Notes: generated from the letters alone by a model not told the origin. 64,000 nt of DNA from Lentisalinibacter sp964427415 (GCA_964427415.1 CAYRUH010000012.1:15067-79066); one strand, 5' to 3'. Counted from the first letter of the stretch, positions 1-8,027 are shown. A program made the numbers and translations.

Positions 1-606
1 ATGCTGCATCTCGGCATGTCTGGCAGCCTGCGCATAGTCCCGGCGGACACCCCGCTGCGCACCCACGATCACCTGGACCTGATCCTGGACGACGGCCACC
101 GGCTGCGCTTCCACGACCCGCGGCGTTTCGGCTCGCTGCACTGGGTGAAGCGGGACACGCAGCACCCTCTGCTCGCGCATCTGGGACCGGAACCGCTGGA
201 CGAGGCGTTCGACGGCGCCTGGCTACGGCGGGCTTTCGCCGGCAGGAAGGCCGCCGTGAAGCTCGCCCTGATGGACGCCCGCGTAGTCGTGGGCGTCGGC
301 AACATCTATGCCAGCGAGGCGCTGTTCCGGGCGGGCATCCACCCGAGCCGGCCGGCGGGCCGGATCTCGCGTCAGCGGCTCGACCGTCTGGCCGATGCCG
401 TGCAGTCCGTACTGTCCGAGGCCATCGCCGCTGGCGGCACCACGCTGCGGGACTTCTACGGCGGCGACGGCCAGCCGGGCTACTTCCGCCAGCGTCTGTC
501 GGTCTACGGGCGGGCCGGCGAGCCCTGCGCAGGCTGCGGCGAACCGGTCAGGCAGCGGGTGATCGGCCAGCGCTCCAGTTACTACTGCCCCCGCTGCCAG
601 CGGTAA
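1..606 (+). CDS. mutM: Formamidopyrimidine-DNA glycosylase, 5'-truncated by window edge
   Basis: Base-excision repair enzyme that removes oxidised purines such as 8-oxoguanine and cuts at the abasic site. The 201 residues visible are the C-terminal three quarters of a protein that is usually about 270 aa. The first residues (MLHLGMSGSLR) match an internal motif near residue 70 of the family, so the ATG at base 1 is not the start, and the catalytic Pro-Glu N-terminus lies outside the window. Visible are the helix-two-turn-helix segment (GVGNIYASEALF, about residues 98-109) and a C-terminal zinc finger with two CxxC pairs (CAGC and CPRC). The convergent neighbour is coaD. Confidence 0.96.
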   Translation: MLHLGMSGSLRIVPADTPLRTHDHLDLILDDGHRLRFHDPRRFGSLHWVKRDTQHPLLAHLGPEPLDEAFDGAWLRRAFAGRKAAVKLALMDARVVVGVGNIYASEALFRAGIHPSRPAGRISRQRLDRLADAVQSVLSEAIAAGGTTLRDFYGGDGQPGYFRQRLSVYGRAGEPCAGCGEPVRQRVIGQRSSYYCPRCQR

Positions 607-642
607 CGTTCCGGCGCCAGGGCCGGGGCCGGACGAATCGAC

Positions 643-1122
643 TTAGCTGCGGCGCTCGAGCAACGCCTTCTCCACCATCGGCGAGACAAACTCGCCCACG
701 TCGCCGCCCAGCATGGCGATCTCGCGAACCAGGCTGGAGGAAATATAGGTGTAGCGCTCGGTCGGTGTCAGGAACACCGTCTCCACCTCGTCGGTGAGAT
801 GGCGGTTCATGTTCGCGAGCTGGAACTCGTATTCGAAGTCGGAGACCGCGCGCAGACCGCGGATGATGGCGCCCAGGTCGTGCTGGCGTGCGAAGTCAAT
901 GGTCAGCCCTTCGTAGCCCATCACCTCGATGCCCGGGATGTCGGCGAGCACGGCCTCGGCCAGCGCCACCCGCTCTTCCAGGTCGAACATGGGCGCCTTG
1001 CCCGGATTGGCGGCGATGGCCACTACGATGCGGTCGAATATCCGCGACGCCCGGCGCACCAGGTCCTCGTGGCCGCGGGTGACGGGATCGAAGGTCCCCG
1101 GGTACATGGCGGCGATGCTCAT
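643..1122 (-). CDS. coaD: Pantetheine-phosphate adenylyltransferase
   Basis: Transfers AMP from ATP to 4'-phosphopantetheine, the penultimate step of coenzyme A synthesis in the cytoplasm. The 159 aa length is normal for the family. The nucleotidyltransferase signature GTFDPVTRGH is at residues 9-18, and the ISSSLVRE segment that closes over ATP is near residues 127-134. Its ATG overlaps the stop of rsmD by 4 bp (1119-1122), so the two are very probably co-transcribed and translationally coupled, an order common in Gammaproteobacteria. No defect is visible. Confidence 0.97.
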   Translation of the reverse strand: MSIAAMYPGTFDPVTRGHEDLVRRASRIFDRIVVAIAANPGKAPMFDLEERVALAEAVLADIPGIEVMGYEGLTIDFARQHDLGAIIRGLRAVSDFEYEFQLANMNRHLTDEVETVFLTPTERYTYISSSLVREIAMLGGDVGEFVSPMVEKALLERRS

Positions 1123-1724
1123 AGCGCTCCCCCAGTCGGCTCGGTCCTGCCGAGCAGCACGAATCTCACGTTGCCGGCAGTCTTCTCCCGCCGGGTCTCG
1201 AGGCCCGGCGGCAGCCGGGGCGGCGAGCGGCGGTCGTGCTCCAGGTACACCAGAGCGTCATCGGCCAGCCAGCCGCGGTCTGCGAGGAGTGTACACAATT
1301 CGTCGAGCCGGCCGTGACCGTACGGCGGGTCGAGGAAGACGACGTCGAAGGGCTTTGGCTCGCCGCTCGCCAGCAGGCGGTAGGCATCCGCGGCCAGCAC
1401 CCGGCAGCCGCCGGCGTCCAGCGTCTCGAGACTTCGCTCGATGGCGCGGGCGAGGCGGCGGTCCTGCTCGACGAACAGCGCGAAGGCCGCGTCCCGGGAC
1501 AGGGCCTCGATGCCCAGGATGCCGGTGCCGGCGAACAGATCCGCCACCCGGCTGCCGCCGAGGTGCGGTCGCAGCCAGTTGAACAGCGTTTCGCGGATGC
1601 GGTCGGTGGTGGGCCTGAGCCCTTCGGCCTCGGCGACGGGCAGGCGGCGGCCGCGCCAGCGCCCGCCGATGATGCGGACGCTGCCCGGCGGCCGGCGCTC
1701 GCCCCGTTCAGGCCGCCGCGCCAT
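1119..1724 (-). CDS. rsmD: 16S rRNA (guanine966-N2)-methyltransferase
   Basis: Methylates N2 of G966 in 16S rRNA of the 30S subunit. The 201 aa protein shows the S-adenosylmethionine-binding motif DLFAGTGILG at residues 62-71 and the catalytic DPPYG motif of N2 methyltransferases near residue 132, after FDVVFL. It is the first gene of a minus-strand pair with coaD (4-bp overlap). It is divergent from ftsY, with about 110 bp between the two starts that must hold both promoters. Confidence 0.95.
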   Translation of the reverse strand: MARRPERGERRPPGSVRIIGGRWRGRRLPVAEAEGLRPTTDRIRETLFNWLRPHLGGSRVADLFAGTGILGIEALSRDAAFALFVEQDRRLARAIERSLETLDAGGCRVLAADAYRLLASGEPKPFDVVFLDPPYGHGRLDELCTLLADRGWLADDALVYLEHDRRSPPRLPPGLETRREKTAGNVRFVLLGRTEPTGGAL

Positions 1725-1837
1725 GGCCGAGTCCGCTCCGGGGCATCCGGAGATCGGGGTGTGCTGCTAAGATGTCGCGCTCCGGGCCGGGGTCCGCGGA
1801 CAGCATACCGCGGCGGCAGCCACTGACAACGAGGCAC

Positions 1838-2800
1838 ATGAAAGACGCTGCAGACAAGGCCGGTCGCAAGGGCTTCTTCAAGCGGCTGCGGGAGCGGCTG
1901 AACCGGGGCGACTCCTGGCTCACCTACGACCTGGCGAACCTGTTCCCCGGCGGCAGGATCGACGAGGACACGCTGGAGGAACTCGAGACCCGGCTGGTCA
2001 TGGCCGACGTGGGCGTCGAGACCAGCATGCAGATCATCGAGTCCCTGCGGAAGAAGCTCGCCCGCAAGGAACTGAAGGACTTTGAGGCGCTGGTGCGCGG
2101 CCTGCGCGACGCCATGCTGGAGATACTGCGCCCGGTGGAGGTGCCGCTGGAGGTGCCGGACGCACCGCGTCCGTGGGTAATGCTGATGGTGGGCGTGAAC
2201 GGCGCCGGCAAAACGACCAGCATCGGCAAGATCGCGAAGCGCCTCGGCGACCAGGGTCTCGCGGTGATGCTGGCGGCAGGGGATACCTTCCGCGCGGCGG
2301 CGGTCGAGCAGCTGCAGGCCTGGGGCGAGCGCAACGGGGTGCCGGTGGTGGCGCAGCAGACCGGCGCCGACCCGGCGGCCGTGGCCTACGACGCCTGGGC
2401 GGCGGCGAAGGCGAGGGGCACGGACGTGCTGATTGCCGACACCGCCGGCCGGCTGCAGAGCCAGGGCGGCCTGATGGACGAGCTCGGCAAGATCGCGCGG
2501 GTGCTGGGCCGCCAGGACGACACCGCGCCCCACGAAGTGATGCTGGTGCTGGACGCCGGACTCGGCCAGAACGCGCTGTCCCAGGCGGAGAAATTCAGCG
2601 CGGCCGTGAAGGTCACGGGCATCACGGTCACCAAACTCGACGGCAGCGCCAAGGGCGGCGTGGTGCTCGGCATCGCGAATCGCCTGGGCATCCCCATCCG
2701 CTATATCGGCGTCGGCGAGGGCGTGGACGACCTGCAGCCCTTCGATGCCGGGGAGTTCGTGGACGCCCTGCTGGACCTGGGAGGCGGCGCGGCACAGTGA
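1838..2800 (+). CDS. ftsY: Signal recognition particle receptor FtsY
   Basis: GTPase that docks the SRP-ribosome complex at the inner membrane for co-translational insertion. The reading frame is open from 1772, but the ATG at 1838 (MKDAADKAGRKG) has a GAGG just upstream and gives the usual basic amphipathic N-terminus; this start gives 320 aa. The NG domain shows G1 GVNGAGKTT (about 119-127), G3 DTAGR (about 201) and G4 TKLD (about 265). The long acidic A domain of the E. coli protein is absent, as in many high-GC relatives. Its stop overlaps the GTG of ftsE by 4 bp. Confidence 0.95.
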   Translation: MKDAADKAGRKGFFKRLRERLNRGDSWLTYDLANLFPGGRIDEDTLEELETRLVMADVGVETSMQIIESLRKKLARKELKDFEALVRGLRDAMLEILRPVEVPLEVPDAPRPWVMLMVGVNGAGKTTSIGKIAKRLGDQGLAVMLAAGDTFRAAAVEQLQAWGERNGVPVVAQQTGADPAAVAYDAWAAAKARGTDVLIADTAGRLQSQGGLMDELGKIARVLGRQDDTAPHEVMLVLDAGLGQNALSQAEKFSAAVKVTGITVTKLDGSAKGGVVLGIANRLGIPIRYIGVGEGVDDLQPFDAGEFVDALLDLGGGAAQ

Positions 2801-3507
2801 TCCATCTGGAGAACATCACCAAGCGCTACGCCGGCCACGATGCGCTGCAGCGCCTCACGCTGGACGTGGATGCCGGGGAGATGGTTTTCGTCACGGGGCA
2901 TTCCGGCGCGGGCAAGAGCACGCTGCTGAAGCTGATCGCACTCATCGAGCGACCGACCCGGGGCCGCATTGTGGTGAACAACCACGACCTCGCGAAGATC
3001 GGCCGCCGCCGCATCCCCCGCTACCGGCGCGACATCGGCATGGTGTTCCAGGACCACAAGCTGCTGTTCGACCGCAACGTATTCGAGAACGTGGCGCTGC
3101 CGCTGATCATCACCGGCACCGGCAAGCGCGAGATCGGCCGCCGCGTGCGCGCCGCGCTGGACCAGGTGGGCCTCCTGCGCCGCGAGAAGCAGATGCCCGA
3201 GACGCTGTCCAGCGGCGAGCAGCAGCGGGTAGGCATCGCCCGGGCCATCGTCGGCCGCCCCACGCTGCTGATCGCCGACGAGCCTACGGGCAACCTGGAT
3301 CCGGAACTCTCGCTGGAGATCATGCGCCTGTTCGAGCGCTTCAATGACGTCGGCGTGACGCTGATGGTCGCCTCCCATGACCTGCACCTCATCGGCGGCA
3401 TGGGCCACCGCCGCATCGTGCTGGACAACGGCATGCTGGCCGGCGAGACCGGTGACGAGGAGCCCGGGGGTCCGGTCTGGCTCCGGGAGACGCCGAATGA
3501 TGGCTGA
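2797..3507 (+). CDS. ftsE: Cell division ATP-binding protein FtsE
   Basis: ATPase of the FtsEX complex, which sits at the divisome and controls septal peptidoglycan hydrolases through FtsX. The start is GTG at 2797, inside the GTGA overlap with the ftsY stop and preceded by a GGGAGG at 2779-2784; no ATG fits. The 236 aa product has Walker A GHSGAGKST (34-42), a Q-loop (GMVFQDHKLL), the ABC signature LSSGEQQR (about 137-144), Walker B LLIADEPT and the switch histidine in ASHDLHL. The C-terminal tail is slightly extended. The stop lies just inside ftsX. Confidence 0.96.
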   Translation: MIHLENITKRYAGHDALQRLTLDVDAGEMVFVTGHSGAGKSTLLKLIALIERPTRGRIVVNNHDLAKIGRRRIPRYRRDIGMVFQDHKLLFDRNVFENVALPLIITGTGKREIGRRVRAALDQVGLLRREKQMPETLSSGEQQRVGIARAIVGRPTLLIADEPTGNLDPELSLEIMRLFERFNDVGVTLMVASHDLHLIGGMGHRRIVLDNGMLAGETGDEEPGGPVWLRETPNDG

Positions 3508-4435
3508 GCGGCGCTACGGCGGACCGGGCGCGTGGCTGGCCCGCCACGGGGAGACGGCGGTGGCCGCCCTCGGCCGGCTGGCACGGCAGCCGCTTTCGAC
3601 GCTCCTGACCGTGCTGGTCATCGCCATCACGCTGGCGCTGCCCGCCGGCCTGCACCTGGGCGTCAAGAACGCCGCGCGGCTCTCAGGCGGCTGGGCGAGC
3701 GCGGTGGACTTTTCGGTCTACCTCGACATGGGTACCGCCGAGGAGGATGCCCGGCGGCTCGCGGGCATCATCGAGAGCCGCGCCGACGTGGAGGGGGTGG
3801 AGTTCATCAGCGCCGCGCAGGCACTGGCCGATTTCAAGGCCGGCTCGGGCTTCGGCGACGCCCTCGATGCACTGGACGGAAACCCCCTGCCGCACACGCT
3901 GGTGGTCCGCCCCGCCGTAGCCGGCAGCGACGCACTCATCGAATTGCTGCGCGAGGAACTGGAGAACCTGCCCGAGACCAACCTGGTGCAGCTCGACACG
4001 GCCTGGGTACAGCGCTTTAACGCGGCGCTGGACCTGATCCGCCGGGTGATCCTGATCACCGCGCTGCTGCTGGCCGCGGCGGTGCTCATCGTGATCGGCA
4101 ATACCATCCGGCTGGATATCCAGAACCGCCGCGACGAGATCGTGGTGACGAAGCTGATCGGCGCGAGCGCCGGTTTCATCCGCCGCCCGTTCCTGTATTC
4201 CGGTCTGTGGTACGGCATCGGCGGCGGGCTGCTGGCGCTGGCGCTGGTCGCCGTCTCGCTATGGCTGACCTCGGAGGGCGTCGCCCGGCTGGCAGGCCTG
4301 TACGGCAGCGGTTTCCGTCTGAGCGGGCTGGACTGGCGGGAGAGCCTGATCGTACTCGGCACGGGAGCGTTTCTGGGCTGGTTCGGCTCCTGGTTCGCCG
4401 CCGCCCGTCACATGCGGCGCATCGAGCCCCGCTGA
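3497..4435 (+). CDS. ftsX: Cell division permease-like protein FtsX
   Basis: Inner-membrane partner of FtsE that carries the ATPase signal to periplasmic amidase activators. Two adjacent ATGs (3497 and 3500) follow a GGGAG at 3485-3489 with good spacing; the first is used, giving 312 aa and an 11-bp overlap with ftsE. Topology is typical: one N-terminal membrane helix (about 36-55), a periplasmic domain of roughly 120 residues, then three helices towards the C-terminus, the first around ALLLAAAVLIVIGNTIRL. The 3' end overlaps the convergent TetR gene by 28 bp. Confidence 0.94.
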   Translation: MMAERRYGGPGAWLARHGETAVAALGRLARQPLSTLLTVLVIAITLALPAGLHLGVKNAARLSGGWASAVDFSVYLDMGTAEEDARRLAGIIESRADVEGVEFISAAQALADFKAGSGFGDALDALDGNPLPHTLVVRPAVAGSDALIELLREELENLPETNLVQLDTAWVQRFNAALDLIRRVILITALLLAAAVLIVIGNTIRLDIQNRRDEIVVTKLIGASAGFIRRPFLYSGLWYGIGGGLLALALVAVSLWLTSEGVARLAGLYGSGFRLSGLDWRESLIVLGTGAFLGWFGSWFAAARHMRRIEPR

Positions 4436-5025
4436 TCGGCGGACGCCGCCAGCGCGGTGAGCACCGTGCGCACCACGCCCTCGACGGCCGCGCGGGAGGG
4501 ACGGCGCCGGCACATCACGCGTATACCCCAGAGGTTGTTGACCAGGAACGCCGCGGTGGCATCGGGGTCCAGCCTCGGGTCCAGTTCACCGCTTTCGCTC
4601 GCGCGTCGCAGTGCCCGGCCGAACATCGATTCGATACGGTTTAGCCCGCCCACCAGTTCCCCTTGCACGTCCGGATCGTGATGGGAATACTCCAGCATCG
4701 CATTCACCATCAGACAACCACGATGCCTCGGGTCATCGAGGGTCTCGTCGACCAGCGCCAGGAAGAAATGCCGGATCGCCTCGAGGGAAGAATCGGCCCC
4801 GCGCAGGGACTCCTGGAGGCGCTCCGCGGAGTCGGCCTGGTAGGCCTTGAGGACCTCCAGGAACACGCCTTTCTTGCTGCCGAAGGCGGCATACAGGCTG
4901 CCGGGCTTCAGCCCGGTGGCCTCTACCAAGTCGCTGACGGAGGTGCCCCGGTAACCGCGCTGCCAGAACACTTCCGTGGCGCGTTCGATGACCTCCGCGC
5001 GATTGAAAGATGCTGGTCGTGGCAT
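4408..5025 (-). CDS. TetR/AcrR-family transcriptional regulator
   Basis: A 205 aa one-component regulator. The N-terminal helix-turn-helix (RAEVIERATEVF then GYRGTSVSDLVEATGLKPG) is a canonical TetR DNA-binding domain, including the KPGSLYAAFGSK recognition-helix region near residues 40-51. The C-terminal half (about 60-195) is a ligand and dimerisation domain with the RGCLMVNAMLE segment seen in many AcuR/NemR-like members; the ligand cannot be named. The gene is divergent from rpoH, and a 16-bp inverted repeat 48 bp upstream of its start is a plausible autoregulatory operator. No obvious target gene is adjacent. Confidence 0.9.
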   Translation of the reverse strand: MPRPASFNRAEVIERATEVFWQRGYRGTSVSDLVEATGLKPGSLYAAFGSKKGVFLEVLKAYQADSAERLQESLRGADSSLEAIRHFFLALVDETLDDPRHRGCLMVNAMLEYSHHDPDVQGELVGGLNRIESMFGRALRRASESGELDPRLDPDATAAFLVNNLWGIRVMCRRRPSRAAVEGVVRTVLTALAASADQRGSMRRM

Positions 5026-5072
5026 GGTCTTCCGCCCTCAAAAAACGGGGTTAATCAGAATGTTACTTATTC

Positions 5073-5088
5073 TTGAATATTTATTCAA
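5073..5088. promoter_or_regulatory. Inverted repeat, candidate TetR operator
   Basis: TTGAATA-TT-TATTCAA, a 7-bp perfect inverted repeat with a 2-bp centre, in an AT-rich patch between the divergent TetR-family gene and rpoH. Size and symmetry fit a TetR-type operator overlapping the regulator's own promoter. The link to this regulator is inferred from position only. Confidence 0.4.
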
Positions 5089-5207
5089 TAACATGCTACA
5101 GTGTGCCTTGAAATGCTGGCGGCAGGCATCGGATTTGCTCCTGCCGCATCGGGCGGCCGGAGCAACGCGAAGACCGGATCGCAGGCCGCGGAATCGCACG
5201 CCGCTCG

Positions 5208-5236
5208 TTTAGCACTGTTTGAATATGAGTGCTAAA
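5208..5236. promoter_or_regulatory. CIRCE element (HrcA operator) upstream of rpoH
   Basis: TTAGCACTG-N9-GAGTGCTAA at 5209-5235, flanked by T and A that extend the symmetry by one pair. The known CIRCE consensus is TTAGCACTC-N9-GAGTGCTAA, so 17 of 18 half-site bases match, with the exact 9-bp spacer. CIRCE is the operator of the heat-shock repressor HrcA. It ends 43 bp before the rpoH start and overlaps the best core promoter, consistent with repression. No hrcA lies in this window. Confidence 0.9.
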
Positions 5237-5238
5237 AT
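5209..5238 (+). promoter_or_regulatory. Predicted sigma-70 promoter of rpoH
   Basis: Candidate -35 TTAGCA (5209-5214), 18-bp spacer, -10 TAAAAT (5233-5238, 5 of 6 matches). Transcription would start near 5245, giving a leader of about 34 nt with the ribosome site at 5267-5272. The -35 lies in the left arm of the CIRCE element and the -10 overlaps its right arm, so bound HrcA would block polymerase. No sigma-32-type promoter was recognised. Confidence 0.5.
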
Positions 5239-5278
5239 TTTGAACGCAAGTCCTGACCAGGAAAGGTAGGGAAAAGAA

Positions 5279-6136
5279 ATGACGACAGCTTTGGCTCGCA
5301 GAGAACAGGAACTGATGCTCGCCGGACCGGTGGGCAGTCTCGACGCCTACATCCAGGCAGTGGGATCCGTGCCCGTGCTCAGCAAGGACGAAGAGCAGGC
5401 CCTTGCGCGCCGTTTCCGGGACGAAGAAGACCTGGGCGCCGCCCGCTCGCTGGTGCTGGCGCACCTGCGATTCGTCGTGCACATCGCGAAGGGCTACATG
5501 GGCTACGGCCTGGCACTGAACGACCTGATCCAGGAAGGCAACGTCGGCCTGATGAAAGCAGTAAAACGCTTCGACCCCGACGTGGGCGTGCGCCTCGTTT
5601 CGTTCGCCGTGCACTGGATCCGCGCTGAAATCCACGAGTTCGTGCTGCGCAACTGGCGCGTGGTCAAGGTGGCCACCACCAAGGCGCAGCGCAAGCTTTT
5701 CTTCAATCTGCGCCGCTCCAAGAAGAATCTCGCCTGGCTGTCGCCGGAGGAGACGAAAGCAGTGGCGCAAGACCTGGGCGTAAGCGCCACCGAGGTCACC
5801 GAGATGGAGAAGCGGCTGTCAGCCCGTGACAGCACCTTCGACCTGCCCGTGGACGACGAGGAGGCCTACACGCCGGCTCACTATCTGCCGAGCCCGGATG
5901 CCGATCCTGCGATGTTGGCGGAAGGAGAAGACTGGGAGGAGGAGACCTCGAGTCGTCTCGTGGCGGCACTGAATGCCCTCGACGAGCGCAGCCGCCACAT
6001 CCTCGAGAGCCGCTGGCTGAGCGAAGACAAGATGACCCTGCAGGATCTCGCAGACCACTATGGCGTCTCCGCCGAGCGCATCCGCCAGATCGAGAGCGCG
6101 GCCATCAAGAAGCTGAAGAGCCACATGGGCGTCTGA
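5279..6136 (+). CDS. rpoH: RNA polymerase sigma-32 factor RpoH
   Basis: Heat-shock sigma factor directing RNA polymerase to chaperone and protease promoters. The 285 aa product has region 2 (DLIQEGNVGLMKAVKRF, about 81-97), the diagnostic RpoH box QRKLFFNLR at 137-145, and a region 4 helix-turn-helix (TLQDLADHYGVSAERIRQIE) near the C-terminus. The ATG follows a purine-rich ribosome site (TAGGGA, 5267-5272). The ftsYEX-rpoH order is conserved in Gammaproteobacteria, but here rpoH has its own regulatory region with a CIRCE operator, and a strong terminator follows. Confidence 0.97.
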   Translation: MTTALARREQELMLAGPVGSLDAYIQAVGSVPVLSKDEEQALARRFRDEEDLGAARSLVLAHLRFVVHIAKGYMGYGLALNDLIQEGNVGLMKAVKRFDPDVGVRLVSFAVHWIRAEIHEFVLRNWRVVKVATTKAQRKLFFNLRRSKKNLAWLSPEETKAVAQDLGVSATEVTEMEKRLSARDSTFDLPVDDEEAYTPAHYLPSPDADPAMLAEGEDWEEETSSRLVAALNALDERSRHILESRWLSEDKMTLQDLADHYGVSAERIRQIESAAIKKLKSHMGV

Positions 6137-6181
6137 GAAACCCGCCGGGCGGGGCCCAGCCGCTTCGGGAGTTCAGCGAGG

Positions 6182-6206
6182 ACGGCGCCTGTGGGCGCCG
6201 TTTTTC
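6182..6206 (+). terminator. Rho-independent terminator of rpoH
   Basis: A perfect 8-bp GC-rich stem (ACGGCGCC at 6182-6189 pairing with GGCGCCGT at 6194-6201) with a TGTG loop, running into TTTTTC at 6201-6206. It lies 45 bp after the rpoH stop and before the convergent DUF3465 gene. Confidence 0.88.
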
Positions 6207-6227
6207 GTTGGCGTCAGCGGTGGCGTG

Positions 6228-6587
6228 TCAGCAATAGCGCCGGCGCCGGTACTCTACCCAGCCGCCCTCGTCGAGACCGCGGGGATCGTGGTGGGTCCAG
6301 TGCACGGTGCCGCCCAGGTCATTCCACTCGTAGACGCCGCGGAAGCCGATCCGGTCCGCCATACCCAGCGGCACCCGTGGGGCCACCTCCAGGTTATGCG
6401 CGATGAGCAGCGACTGGCCGGCGGGCGTCCTCACCACGAAGCGCTGGTGGGGACCGGATTCGTCGTCGTCACCGAGGAGGCGCACCACTTGGCCGGTGCC
6501 CTCCACCCATTCGTCGTGCGTTCGCTTGTCGAAGGGCCGGTCGGTCTCTGCGCCCGAGCGGCCCTGCCGCCGTCGCTTCGCCGTCAC
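6228..6587 (-). CDS. DUF3465 family protein
   Basis: A 119 aa protein whose C-terminal 90 residues match the DUF3465 pattern: a GTGQVVRLLGDDDES opening, HQRFVVRTPAGQSLLIAHN, then WNDLGGTVHWTHHDPRG and GGWVEYRRRRY. The fold is expected to be a small OB-like beta barrel; its function is not established. No signal peptide is visible from this start, whereas many family members are secreted, and the basic N-terminus (MTAKRRRQGRSG) is unlike one. It lies 4 bp downstream of the OmpA-family gene on the same strand, so it is probably co-transcribed with it. Confidence 0.8.
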   Translation of the reverse strand: MTAKRRRQGRSGAETDRPFDKRTHDEWVEGTGQVVRLLGDDDESGPHQRFVVRTPAGQSLLIAHNLEVAPRVPLGMADRIGFRGVYEWNDLGGTVHWTHHDPRGLDEGGWVEYRRRRYC

Positions 6588-6591
6588 GCCG

Positions 6592-7266
6592 TCAGGCAGT
6601 GACGGGTACCAGCGTCAGCTCCACCCGGCGATTGGTCTGGCGGCCTGCCGCCGTCGAGTTGTCGGCAACCGGGCGGCTCTCGCCCATGCCCACCGTGATG
6701 ATTCGCTGATTCATCACGCCCTGGGACTGGAGGAAGCGAGCCACCGACGCGGCGCGCCGCTCGGACAGGCGCTGGTTGTACTCGTCCGTGCCCGTGCTAT
6801 CCGTGTGGCCGGCGACTTCCACCACTGTCTGCTCGTACTTGTCGAGCACCTTGGCGACGGAGTTCAGCACGTCGAAGAACGCCGGTTTCAGGTCCGCGCT
6901 GTCGGTGGCGAAGGTGACATTGCCTGGCATATTGAGCGTGATGTTCTCGCCCATGCGGGTGACGCTCACGCCGGTGCCCTCGAGTTCGGCCCGCAGCTCC
7001 GCCTCCTGGCGGTCCATGTAATAGCCGACGGAGCCTCCCGCCAGCGCGCCGATGCCGGCGCCGATCAGCGCACGCTGGCGCCGCTCCACGGCGTCGTCGC
7101 CGGAGATGAGTCCGATAACCGCACCGGCCGCCGCGCCGATGGCCGCACCCTTGGTGGCGCTGGCTGTCTTTTGCTCGCGGGTATAGGGGTCGAGCGTTGT
7201 GCAGGCGCCCAGCGTAAAGGTCGTCATCGTGACGGCGGCGAGCACCAGCAGTTTCCTGGATTCCAT
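6592..7266 (-). CDS. OmpA-family lipoprotein with glycine-zipper domain (YiaD-like)
   Basis: Outer-membrane lipoprotein predicted to anchor to peptidoglycan. The frame is open further upstream, but the ATG at 7266 follows AGAGGAC and starts a lipoprotein signal peptide with lipobox LGAC (Cys22), giving 224 aa. Next comes a glycine-rich zipper (GAAIGAAAGAVIGLISG and GAGIGALAGGSVGYYMD, about 40-85). The C-terminal OmpA domain (about 105-220) has FATDSADLKP, the peptidoglycan-binding GHTDSTG and NQRLSERRAASV. A candidate -10 (TATACT, minus strand, 7371-7366) lies about 100 bp upstream. OmpA-family proteins can belong to dedicated sortase systems, but this one is 6 kb from the sortase locus and looks like ordinary YiaD. 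Confidence 0.9.
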   Translation of the reverse strand: MESRKLLVLAAVTMTTFTLGACTTLDPYTREQKTASATKGAAIGAAAGAVIGLISGDDAVERRQRALIGAGIGALAGGSVGYYMDRQEAELRAELEGTGVSVTRMGENITLNMPGNVTFATDSADLKPAFFDVLNSVAKVLDKYEQTVVEVAGHTDSTGTDEYNQRLSERRAASVARFLQSQGVMNQRIITVGMGESRPVADNSTAAGRQTNRRVELTLVPVTA

Positions 7267-7459
7267 GATTGTCCTCTCTTTGGTTATCCTCTTTGACTGT
7301 CTTGGGGGATGTGGCCCCGCGGCCCGGACTTCTCCCCGGCGGACGCAGATTTTCGTCCCGTATCCAGTATACGCGTTCAAGCTGAACGCCGGATTAATGC
7401 GCCGCGGTCCGCGCCGGGCGCCGGCCGCCATGTAGAATGCGCCGCAGGAGGAGACGCCC

Positions 7460-7927
7460 ATGCGTACGGCCGATTTCTGGCTGGACCGGTATTCCCGTCA
7501 TCACCGTTATTGGCTGAACCGCGTGCTGCATGCCGTCGCCATCCCGCTGGCGGTCATCGGCGTGACCGGCCTGCTCTGGGCGCTGCCCGTCCCCGCGGCC
7601 TTCACCGAGATCTCACCGGCGCTGAACTGGGGCACGGCATTCCTGCTGGCGGCGGTGGTCTACTATTTCATCCTCTCCATCCCGCTGGCGATCGGGCTGC
7701 TGCCGTTCGTGCTGGCGACCACCGGTATCCTGGGACGGCTGGACGCGCTCGCGCCCGCCCTGTGGCAGACCTCACTCACCCTGCTCCTCGCCGCAGTGCT
7801 CCTGCAGGCCATCGGGCACCTGCGGGATGGCGGACGGCTGCGGGTACTCGAAGACCTGCACTACCTCATGATCGGCCCGGTATGGATGATGGCTGCCGCC
7901 TTCCGGCGCCTGGGTATACCCTACTGA
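7460..7927 (+). CDS. Mpo1-like (DUF962) integral membrane protein
   Basis: A 155 aa protein with four predicted membrane helices. The opening WLDRYSRHHRYWLNRVLHAVAIPL and the later QAIGHLRDGGR and IGPVWMMA segments match the DUF962/Mpo1 family. The yeast member is an iron-dependent dioxygenase acting on 2-hydroxy fatty acids through conserved histidines. Histidines equivalent to the family set are visible (in SRHH, VLHAV and AIGH). The substrate in this bacterium is unknown. The ATG is preceded by a strong GGAGGAG. Confidence 0.8.
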   Translation: MRTADFWLDRYSRHHRYWLNRVLHAVAIPLAVIGVTGLLWALPVPAAFTEISPALNWGTAFLLAAVVYYFILSIPLAIGLLPFVLATTGILGRLDALAPALWQTSLTLLLAAVLLQAIGHLRDGGRLRVLEDLHYLMIGPVWMMAAAFRRLGIPY

Positions 7928-7955
7928 GACGCACGGCGCGGCCTGCCGTGGCCGT

Positions 7956-7964
7956 TGTTATACT
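7956..7964 (+). promoter_or_regulatory. Extended -10 promoter candidate for gcdH
   Basis: TGT-TATACT (TATACT at 7959-7964) is an extended -10 hexamer about 64 bp upstream of the chosen gcdH start. No convincing -35 is visible, as is usual for extended -10 promoters. It stands out in an otherwise GC-rich 100-bp gap. Confidence 0.5.
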
Positions 7965-8027
7965 TGCACGCTACCCCGGAGCGCCGCCGCTTCGCCGGTT
8001 CCAACGCCACACCCAGGAGTGCCCGCC

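Noticed and set aside
6592..7266. The OmpA-family lipoprotein as the PdsO component of the dedicated sortase system
   Set aside because: It is 6 kb from the sortase genes and its lipoprotein glycine-zipper layout matches ordinary YiaD; nothing ties it to PdsR/PdsS.
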